A DNA stretch of 64,000 nucleotides from Olsenella urininfantis (lineage in GTDB: Bacteria > Actinomycetota > Coriobacteriia > Coriobacteriales > Atopobiaceae). Below, piece after piece: positions 51,453 through 58,554 of this stretch (its first letter is position 1; each line of letters opens with the position of its first letter). The notes under the pieces were generated by a model. It ran no database searches and was not told where the DNA came from. It saw only the letters and a program-made list of their open reading frames with translations. The DNA lies in assembly GCF_900155635.1 (NCBI RefSeq), contig NZ_LT732540.1:1197275-1261274 (forward strand), written 5' to 3'. The position numbers and the translations under genes are program-made.

Positions 51453-53906
51453 CTACTCCTGGACCTTAAGCGCCTCGGCAAGGGACACCCGCCTGATGCG
51501 CCACACGTGCACGCAGGCAACTAGGAAGTAGGTCGCCGCCACGATGCCCATCACCTCGAGCAGGGTCTCGGAGGGATACACGAAGGGCATGTTTCCCGCG
51601 TAGTCCGACATCACGTACACCATGAGCTGACCCACCGCGGCGATCACCAGGGGCACCGACGCGATCAGCGAAACGAGCACCGTGACGGTGATCGAGCGAA
51701 GGTACAGGGCCTGGATCTCCCCGTCGCGATAGCCGAACACCTTCATGTACGAGATGTAGCGGGCAGAACGGTCTATGACCGTCTTGGTGAGCAGGTAGAT
51801 GAGGATGATGGAGATCGGTATGGCCAGCCAGAGCAGCATCCCCATGACGTCGGACATCGAGCTCTCGAGCTGGACCGCGATCATGTCCATCTGCTGCGGG
51901 GTCATCTCTGACGCGAGGTAGCGCTCGTTCAGGGCGAGGGGCACGTCTGACGCGTACCCGTTGAAGTAGCTCGCGTCCTTGCCGAAGATCTGGCACCAGT
52001 TCTCGCGGCTCATGTAGACGTTCATGTCCGTGTCGTTGCCGGCGATGACGTCCGGCGCCAGGACATAGCTGTCCCCCGTGCGCGGGTTGGTGAAGGTGAA
52101 CTGCCTCCCCACATGCAGGCCGCACTTCTCGGCGAGGCCCGCACCAACGACGATCTTTCCACCCGAGACGTCCATCTTCCAGTACTCGGAGCCCACGTCT
52201 ATGCCGTAGAGGGAGACCTCCTCGTTGGAGTCGGAGTGCAGGCGCGGCAGCTCGAGCGAGCGGACGCTGAACTTCTCGGCGTGCTCCAGGGCGTTCTCGG
52301 AGTTGCTGCTGGTGTTGACGGGGTGGCCCGCCGCGATCCTCGCGTCTCCCGAGAGCGCCGACGCCCTCATGAGCAGGGAAAGGTAGCGGTCCTCAGGAAG
52401 GTCGTCCTCGGGCCTCTCGTAGTCCTGCAGCTCGTCGAGCGCACGGGCGGCCTGCGCGTCCTCAGATGAGACGTCTATCTCGAGAGGGGCCTTGAGCAGG
52501 TAGAGGTGCTGCGCAGGCACGTTGGCCGCCATCTTGCCCGAGAAGTTGCGCACGATGGGGAGCATGCACAGGCCAAAGAGCAGCAGCAGGACGGACAGCG
52601 CTATGCCCATGAAGAGCAGGGCGAAGTGCGAGAAGTTGCGCAGGAAGACACGGAGGCGGAAGCGCGAGGTGAAGCCCCAGCGCTCTGGCAGCGCAAGGTT
52701 CGCCCTGCGCGTGCGTGCCTGCAGCTCGTGACGGAGGAACGCCAGGGGCGTGTGGCCCAGCTTGCGCAGCAGCCCCAGCAGCGTGACCAGGATCAGCATG
52801 CCGACGGGCGCCACCGTCGTCATGAGGAAGACGTCCATGGAGAAGTAGGTGACGTAGGTGGGCAGGTCGTAGGAATGATAGTAGAGGCCGCTCATGTACT
52901 CCACGAGGAACCCGTACCCCAGAGCGTTACCCACGGCTCCCGCCGCGAGCCCCACCAGCGTGGGCAGGACCATGTAGTGCGCCACCAGCTCTCCCTTGCG
53001 ATACCCTGAGGCCAGCAGGGTGCCAATGACCGCACTCTCCTGCTCGATGGAGGCGTTGGTCAACACGACGAACACAAAGGCGCATATCACCAGGATGATG
53101 CCGCAGATGAAGATCCACCCGACCTGATCGCCCTCGAGGTCGTCCTCGGCGAAGTTCATCGCGGTATTGTCCTTGCTGTCGCGCAGCTCAGTGAGGGTCA
53201 CCCCGCGCTCGTCGAGCTTCTCGGCAACCCTGAGTTCGAAGTCGTTGCGGTCCTTGAGCTCAAGCTTGGGATCGAGCGTCACCGAATACCGATAGGTCAC
53301 GGGTCCCGCCAGCGCATCGAACGCCGTTGGCGTCAGCTGCGCCATCGAGAAGCCGGTGCAATCGAACATCAGGTCGGAGTTCTTCTTGACCAGGGCCTGG
53401 TAGTCCGGCAGCGACACAAGCCCGGAGATGGTGAGCTCGCGGCCCGAGACCGTTATCTTGTCGCCCACCGCAAGCCCGTTGTTCTCGCAGAAGCAGCGAG
53501 AGAGGGCGATCTGGTCGTCGCGCGTGGGAGCCTCCCCCGCAAGGTAGCTGGCCTTGTTCACGTCCGTGCGATTCTTGGCCAGGCGGATGGTTGCCTCCCT
53601 CTTCTGGCCGTCGCGCACGAGGGTGACCTTCACGTCGGAGTGGAAGCTCTCGTACGCCTTGCAGCCGCTCCTCAGGTCCTGAACGGCCCGCAGGTCATCC
53701 TGGCTCGGCTTGAACTGCGTGGTGAAGGAGAAGTCCTCCACGTTCGAGCTGGCACGCGTCTGGGCTATGACGCGCTGCGTGGAGCGCGCGGCCACCAGGT
53801 AGCCCGATATCATAGAGACGGTCAGGCCGATGAGCAGGAAGAGACCCAGGTACCTGCCTAGGTTGTGCACGAGCTCGCGCGGGAGGCGCCTATCGAGGGC
53901 AGACAT
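51453..53906 (-). CDS. ABC transporter permease, FtsX/MacB type
   Basis: An 817-residue inner-membrane protein. One N-terminal helix (LGLFLLIGLTVSMISGYLVA) is followed by a large extracytoplasmic domain (about 40-240), a block of three helices (IFICGIILVICAFVFVVLTN onward), a second extracytoplasmic domain (about 430-640), and a final three-helix block ending in 'RRVSLAEALKVQE'. This duplicated FtsX layout is typical of lipoprotein, peptide or antibiotic extruders. ATG 53906 is the start, with an overlapping or closely spaced ATPase gene upstream. The substrate is unknown. Confidence 0.88.
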   Translation of the reverse strand: MSALDRRLPRELVHNLGRYLGLFLLIGLTVSMISGYLVAARSTQRVIAQTRASSNVEDFSFTTQFKPSQDDLRAVQDLRSGCKAYESFHSDVKVTLVRDGQKREATIRLAKNRTDVNKASYLAGEAPTRDDQIALSRCFCENNGLAVGDKITVSGRELTISGLVSLPDYQALVKKNSDLMFDCTGFSMAQLTPTAFDALAGPVTYRYSVTLDPKLELKDRNDFELRVAEKLDERGVTLTELRDSKDNTAMNFAEDDLEGDQVGWIFICGIILVICAFVFVVLTNASIEQESAVIGTLLASGYRKGELVAHYMVLPTLVGLAAGAVGNALGYGFLVEYMSGLYYHSYDLPTYVTYFSMDVFLMTTVAPVGMLILVTLLGLLRKLGHTPLAFLRHELQARTRRANLALPERWGFTSRFRLRVFLRNFSHFALLFMGIALSVLLLLFGLCMLPIVRNFSGKMAANVPAQHLYLLKAPLEIDVSSEDAQAARALDELQDYERPEDDLPEDRYLSLLMRASALSGDARIAAGHPVNTSSNSENALEHAEKFSVRSLELPRLHSDSNEEVSLYGIDVGSEYWKMDVSGGKIVVGAGLAEKCGLHVGRQFTFTNPRTGDSYVLAPDVIAGNDTDMNVYMSRENWCQIFGKDASYFNGYASDVPLALNERYLASEMTPQQMDMIAVQLESSMSDVMGMLLWLAIPISIILIYLLTKTVIDRSARYISYMKVFGYRDGEIQALYLRSITVTVLVSLIASVPLVIAAVGQLMVYVMSDYAGNMPFVYPSETLLEVMGIVAATYFLVACVHVWRIRRVSLAEALKVQE

Positions 53907-53914
53907 GGGCACCC

Positions 53915-54625
53915 CTACCACTCAAGCTCTGACGCCGGGACGAGGTGCTCGTTCCTCTCGTCCTCCACCAGCTCGCCATCGCGAAGGCGCAGGATGTGGT
54001 GGGACATGTGGCGAATGGCGTCGTTGTGCGTCACGATGACCATGGTGCAGCCGAACTTGCGGTTGACCTCCTCCATGAGCTCGAGGATCTCCTTGGAGGT
54101 CTTGTAGTCCAGAGCTCCTGTGGGCTCGTCGCAGAGCAGCAGGCCGGGGTTCTTCACCAGCGCGCGGCCTATGGAGCAGCGCTGCTGCTGGCCACCGGAA
54201 ATCTGGTTGGGGAACTTGCCGCGATGGTCCCAAAGCCCAAGGGAATGCAGGAGCTCGTCAACGGGCAGCGGGTTCTTGGAGAGCTGTCGGCAGACCTCGA
54301 TGTTCTCCCGCACAGTGAGGTCTGGCACCAGGTTGTAGAACTGGAAGATGAAGCCCAGCTCGCGGCGGCGGTACTCCACCAGCTGCCTGCCGCTGAGCTG
54401 GCAGATGTCCTGGCCAGCCACGGCGATGCTGCCGCTGTCTGCCGGCTCCAGCCCGCCCAGGAGGTTGAGGAAGGTGGACTTTCCCGAACCCGAGGGGCCA
54501 AAGAGCACGCAGACCTCCCCGCGCTCGACCTCCACCGAGACGCCCTTGAGGACCTCAAGGCGCGCGCCTCCCGAGCCATAGCTCTTGCGCAGCGCGTCAA
54601 CCCTCAGGTACACCTGGTCAGACAT
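53915..54625 (-). CDS. ABC transporter ATP-binding protein, MacB/LolD type
   Basis: A 236-residue ATPase: Walker [11 protein letters not shown]-loop [18 protein letters not shown], signature [16 protein letters not shown], Walker [13 protein letters not shown] and switch His in IVTHNDA. It is the energy partner of the downstream FtsX-type permease, whose start lies eight bases beyond its stop. A long inverted repeat upstream (54674-54716) suggests repressor control. A GGAGCGGAGG site precedes ATG 54625. Confidence 0.92.
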   Translation of the reverse strand: MSDQVYLRVDALRKSYGSGGARLEVLKGVSVEVERGEVCVLFGPSGSGKSTFLNLLGGLEPADSGSIAVAGQDICQLSGRQLVEYRRRELGFIFQFYNLVPDLTVRENIEVCRQLSKNPLPVDELLHSLGLWDHRGKFPNQISGGQQQRCSIGRALVKNPGLLLCDEPTGALDYKTSKEILELMEEVNRKFGCTMVIVTHNDAIRHMSHHILRLRDGELVEDERNEHLVPASELEW

Positions 54626-54673
54626 TCCGCCTCCGCTCCAGAGCGGGACGACCCAGCGCCTTACGCCGCTCCT

Positions 54674-54716
54674 GTTAGCTCAAACTTACTCAAACATAGA
54701 GTGTATACGAGCTAAC
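54674..54716. promoter_or_regulatory. Inverted-repeat candidate operator upstream of the ABC system
   Basis: Perfect arms GTTAGCTC (54674-54681) and GAGCTAAC (54709-54716) enclose an inner ACTC/GAGT pair. The block is AT-rich (with TATAC) and lies 49-91 bases upstream of the ATPase start, so a repressor could act there. No regulator gene is adjacent. Confidence 0.45.
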
Positions 54717-54816
54717 TTTAGGGCCAAAGGTTATCTGCCTGAACGTAGGCAAATTGTGTCGGGAGCGGCATCTGCCGCCAGCGGAGAGAGGCGAAGGCAC
54801 CTCTTTGCCTGGGCAA

Positions 54817-54908
54817 GATGCCACAGGAAGAATTTTCCTGTGGCATCTCCATAATTCAACTGGGCGTTTGCGCCCAAGGCCCTCAGGATGTTTTTTCCTG
54901 AGGGGCTT
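54817..54908. repeat. Double-hairpin repeat, copy 3 (diverged)
   Basis: Hairpin 1 (54817-54847) is a perfect 13-bp stem, GATGCCACAGGAA with complement. Linker CATAATTCAACTGGGCG forms its own small hairpin (TGGGCG/CGCCCA, 54861-54876), and hairpin 2 (54876-54908) keeps the CCCTCAGGA/TCCTGAGG arms. It lies 21 bases downstream of the metal-ATPase stop (minus strand). The rest of 54717-54816 holds nothing I can support. Confidence 0.8.
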
Positions 54909-54928
54909 CAGTTGCCCGGCGGGCAGCT

Positions 54929-57031
54929 TCAGTCACGCAGCAGGCGGCGCGTGTTGAGCGCCACGGCCGCCAGCGTCGAGCCGTTGTGCAGGTAGGCTGC
55001 CGTTGCGACCGGCATGAGACCCGCCACGCCCGCAACGATCAGCGAGCTGTTGAAGCCCACTATGAGACGATAGTCCGTGCGAATGCGCGCCATGAGGCGT
55101 TGCGAGAGCACGCGCATGGTGACCAGGGACTCAAGCGAGCAATCCTGGATGGCGACGTCTGACACCGCACGGGCGATGTCGCTGGCGTCTGACATCGCAA
55201 CGGAGACGTCCGCCGCTGCAAGGGCCGGAGAGTCGTTGATTCCATCCCCCACCATGATCACGGTGTGCCCGGCCGCCTTGAGCTCGTTCACGTAGGAGCT
55301 CTTGAACTCGGGCAGGACCCGGGCATGGTAGCTGTCGATGCCCAGCTGAGACGCCACGTGGGCGGCACAGCTCTCGGAGTCTCCCGTGAGCATGACCATG
55401 TTCTTCACGCCAAGGCCGCGCAGGCGAGAGAGGGCGGAGCGCGCCTCCTTGCGCAAGGGGTCGCAGATGCAGATGGCCCCCACCAGAATGCCGTCAAAGG
55501 CCATGTAGACGACTGACGCCGTGGGGGCCTCGCGCTCCAGGAGCTCGTCAAGGCCGGCAGGCTTGGGAACACCCTCGTCCTCGAAGACGAAGTGCCCGCT
55601 GCCAATGATGACGCGCCTCTCGTCTATCAGCGTGGAAATGCCGTGCGCCACCACGTACTCCACCTTGGCATGCAGCTCGTCTCGATGGCCGAGCTGGCGG
55701 CGGTCCGCCTCGGCCACGATAGCGCGAGCCATACTGTGGGGGAAGTGCTCCTCGATGCAGGCCGCATAGCGAAGAAGCTCGTCCTCGCCCTCGCAGCCGT
55801 GGAAGCTCAGCACGCGCTCCACCTTGGGCGTCGCATGCGTCAGGGTGCCCGTCTTGTCAAAGACTATGGTGTCTGCCCGCGCGAACGCTTCAAGGTACTT
55901 GCCGCCCTTCACCACCGTGTCGCGACTTGCGGCCTCGTTCATGGCGCTCATGACCGCAACGGGCGTGGAGAGCTTGATGGCGCAGGAGAAGTCAACCATG
56001 AGCACGACCATGGCCTTCTCGACGTTGCGCGAGAGGGCGAGGATGCCAAAGAAGGCAAGGAGGTTGAGGGGGACGAGGCGGTCGGCAAGCTTCTCGGCCT
56101 TGCCCTGGACCGTGGCTTTGAGGCCCGCAGACTCCTCGACCAGCGTGGCGATGCCATCTATGCGAGAGTTCCCCGGCTCCGCCGTGACACGCACCACCAG
56201 GTCACCCTCCTCGAGGGCGGTTCCCGCATAGACGGTGGACCCCGGGCGCTTGGAAACCAGGCGGCTCTCCCCCGTCATGGGGGCCTCGTCGATCTGTCCC
56301 TCGCCACTGACCACGCAGCCATCCACGGGAAGGACCGAGCCGGCGCCCAGGCGCAGCAGCATGCCCAGGCGCACGTCCTCCATGGAGACACGCACGTCCT
56401 TGCCGTCCTGGATGGCCCAGACCGCAGCGGGACGAGTGACCATCCCCTCCTTCAGGGCCAAGTGGGCGCGGCTTTGCACGTGCCGCTCCAGCTGGGACGA
56501 GACGTTCAGGAGGAACATCACGGTACCTGCCTCGGCAAAGGACCCGCGCAGGAGGGAGGCGACTATCGCCGTTGCGTCCAGCACCTCAACGGTGAGCTCC
56601 CCGCGGGCGAGATGCCGGAGGCCATCCAGCACGAAGCGCAGGGAGCACAGCAGCGTCCACGCCATGCGAATGGGCGCGGGCAAAAGGAGCTTGCGCAGCT
56701 GCCTGCAAGCCACAAGCCTGACAAGGGAGGTGGCAAAGCGGTTATTCTCTGCGGCAAGCTCTATCTGCCCGGCGAAGGGCTCCATGCCCACCTGCTCGCG
56801 CGGGAGGTCGAGCACGTCCAGGCCAGAGACCGCGTCCAGCAACCGCTGGCGATAGGCTGGCTCGAAGGAGACCAGAATGGACCCGTTGGCGGGATGCACC
56901 TCGGCATGGCGGACGCCCTCGCGACGCATCAGGGCATACGAGACGCCGCGTGCCTCCTCCTCGTCGAAGAGGCCCGCAGCGCATCTGAGCCTGAGACGGC
57001 CGGGCAGATCGGAGACTATGGTGTAATGCAT
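54929..57031 (-). CDS. P1B-type heavy-metal-transporting P-type ATPase
   Basis: A 700-residue pump. A degenerate HMA-like N-terminal domain (about 1-65) lacks CxxC. The TM4 motif reads VDFSCAIKLSTP where copper and zinc pumps have CPC, so only one Cys remains. TGES, FDKTGTLTHATPKVE, the P1B-specific His-Pro region as EEHFPHSMARA, TGDSESCAAHVA and VGDGINDSPALAAADV are all present. The altered TM4 motif points to a metal other than Cu or Zn/Cd, but I cannot name it. It follows a 100-residue membrane-associated partner protein by 12 bases. Confidence 0.9.
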   Translation of the reverse strand: MHYTIVSDLPGRLRLRCAAGLFDEEEARGVSYALMRREGVRHAEVHPANGSILVSFEPAYRQRLLDAVSGLDVLDLPREQVGMEPFAGQIELAAENNRFATSLVRLVACRQLRKLLLPAPIRMAWTLLCSLRFVLDGLRHLARGELTVEVLDATAIVASLLRGSFAEAGTVMFLLNVSSQLERHVQSRAHLALKEGMVTRPAAVWAIQDGKDVRVSMEDVRLGMLLRLGAGSVLPVDGCVVSGEGQIDEAPMTGESRLVSKRPGSTVYAGTALEEGDLVVRVTAEPGNSRIDGIATLVEESAGLKATVQGKAEKLADRLVPLNLLAFFGILALSRNVEKAMVVLMVDFSCAIKLSTPVAVMSAMNEAASRDTVVKGGKYLEAFARADTIVFDKTGTLTHATPKVERVLSFHGCEGEDELLRYAACIEEHFPHSMARAIVAEADRRQLGHRDELHAKVEYVVAHGISTLIDERRVIIGSGHFVFEDEGVPKPAGLDELLEREAPTASVVYMAFDGILVGAICICDPLRKEARSALSRLRGLGVKNMVMLTGDSESCAAHVASQLGIDSYHARVLPEFKSSYVNELKAAGHTVIMVGDGINDSPALAAADVSVAMSDASDIARAVSDVAIQDCSLESLVTMRVLSQRLMARIRTDYRLIVGFNSSLIVAGVAGLMPVATAAYLHNGSTLAAVALNTRRLLRD

Positions 57032-57043
57032 GTGGGCGCTGCG

Positions 57044-57346
57044 CTATGCCTCGACGCCCTCGGCGTCCACCTTGGCCGTGACCTCCTGGCGGATGCGCTC
57101 CTCCTCGACGGCGAGGCGCTCGCGGACCGCGGAGTCGATCTTCGCCTGGCGGCGGGCCTCTGCGGCCGCGTCGTTGGCGTCATCGACGATGGACTGGGAC
57201 TCGGCGTTGATTGCGTCGGACACCCTCATGCCCGTAGTGGTGACGGCAACTGCGGCCTTGTGCAGAAGGCCCGTCTGGGCAAGGCCGGCAACGGCCCCGG
57301 CGACGGCGGCACCGGCAACGGCACACCAAGCGTGATGAACAGCCAT
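57044..57346 (-). CDS. Small membrane-associated protein, partner of metal ATPase (DUF6110-like)
   Basis: A 100-residue protein. A hydrophobic Ala/Gly-rich N-terminal segment (about 5-35) is followed by a charged helix with many Ala, Glu and Arg (EARRQAKIDSAVRERLAVEE, then ERIRQEV), likely a coiled coil. Such small proteins are found next to P1B ATPases in anaerobic Gram-positives, and I match it to the DUF6110 type by architecture only. AGGAGAGGGG precedes ATG 57346. It is the first gene of the two-gene unit. The 172-base gap to the AraC gene holds no further gene. Confidence 0.7.
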   Translation of the reverse strand: MAVHHAWCAVAGAAVAGAVAGLAQTGLLHKAAVAVTTTGMRVSDAINAESQSIVDDANDAAAEARRQAKIDSAVRERLAVEEERIRQEVTAKVDAEGVEA

Positions 57347-57518
57347 GAGAACCCCTCTCCTAGGCGGGGCGCAGGAACCTGCACCCTCGCGATGCGGTGA
57401 ACGTTCCCTAAAAAGTAAGGGAGCCCCTGGGCGCCCACAACTCCAAGAGACTTCAAAGCTCCAATCGGACGCCCTTAAATGTGGGCCCCCAAGAAGCGCC
57501 ACCGAGAGAGAAGGCCTC

Positions 57519-58421
57519 CTAGCAGATCTGCTTGCGCCATGAGCTGGGAGTCTGCCCCATGCAGTCCACGAAGGCCTTCGAGAACTTGGAGGGGTTGGAG
57601 TAGCCCACCGCTGCAGCCGCCTCGGCGATGGAGCAGTTGGTGGAAATCAGAAGCTCTGCTGCCTGATGGATGCGATACGAGCGATACCAGGTATAGATGG
57701 GGACGCCGAAGACCGTTCGGAACGCCTGCTTCAGCACCGTGGGGGAGCTTCCCGTGGCCTTGGCGAGCATGGAGATGGTCACGGGCTGGCTGAGGTCACG
57801 CATCATGAGGGCCTGCGCCTCGAGCGCCAGCCTGTCGTGGCTCCTGCGCCTGTCCGAGGGCTCCCCGCCAAGCTGCGCGGCAGCTGCCTGCCGGGCCCGC
57901 GGGGCGATCAGCGCGCAGGATGCGCTCAGGAGCTCTATGGCCTTGAGGCGCAGATATCCCAGCTCGGCGCTCAACGGGGGCGAGCTCATCTCGGCGAAGA
58001 CGTGTGCGAGGGCAGGATAGGCCCCCAGGTTCTGCAGCGGCTCCCCCGCATGGACGACCTCCGAGAGGAGGTCGATGTCCACCCCAAAGCCTGCCAGGGT
58101 GCGCATGGCCGGCTCGGTGAGCTCGTCCAGGGAGAGGAGCACCAGCGCCCCCGAGAAGACGCCCGACCCCACGGCAGGCCTCCTGCAGGCAAAGACCGAG
58201 CCGCGGCCAAGCTCAAGGCGGCGGCCCTCGCAGACCAGGCTCAGCGAGCCTCCGCGACAGTAGCCCAAAAGCAGCTGGTGCGGACCCAAGTCGAGCCAGT
58301 CCTGGAGGCCGTTCAGGCCAAAGCTCCCATCGCACAGCAGCAGGCGTATGCCCAGAAGGGGCTCAAGGGGCAGCCCCAGCGGCGCCTCTTCCCTGCCGGC
58401 ATTTGCCTGGGACCCCCTCAT
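57519..58421 (-). CDS. AraC-family transcriptional regulator
   Basis: A 300-residue regulator with a divergent N-terminal sensing part (about 1-190, cupin-like strands 'LLLGYCRGGSLSLVCEGRRL') and a C-terminal double helix-turn-helix (VTISMLAKATGSSPTVLKQAFRTVFG and AAAAVGYSNPSKFSKAFVDCMGQTP). The residues match the PchR/YbtA-like subgroup more than AraC itself, which would fit metal or siderophore control. It lies upstream of and co-directional with the metal-ATPase pair, and downstream of feoB. GAGGAGG precedes ATG 58421. Confidence 0.88.
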   Translation of the reverse strand: MRGSQANAGREEAPLGLPLEPLLGIRLLLCDGSFGLNGLQDWLDLGPHQLLLGYCRGGSLSLVCEGRRLELGRGSVFACRRPAVGSGVFSGALVLLSLDELTEPAMRTLAGFGVDIDLLSEVVHAGEPLQNLGAYPALAHVFAEMSSPPLSAELGYLRLKAIELLSASCALIAPRARQAAAAQLGGEPSDRRRSHDRLALEAQALMMRDLSQPVTISMLAKATGSSPTVLKQAFRTVFGVPIYTWYRSYRIHQAAELLISTNCSIAEAAAAVGYSNPSKFSKAFVDCMGQTPSSWRKQIC

Positions 58422-58450
58422 GGAGCACACCTCCTCGTTGCGTACGTGCC

Positions 58451-58489
58451 AAAAGGGGCGTGCCACCGCGCTGGGCAGGTGGCACGCCC
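58451..58489 (-). terminator. Rho-independent terminator after feoB
   Basis: The 12-bp stem GGGCGTGCCACC with complement is followed on the minus strand by CTTTTGG. It lies 66 bases after the feoB stop. Confidence 0.75.
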
Positions 58490-58554
58490 GTCACCGATCT
58501 TGAACCCAAGATCCTGCGCACCCTCTTGCACGGGCAGCCAAGAGGGGCTGGGCT

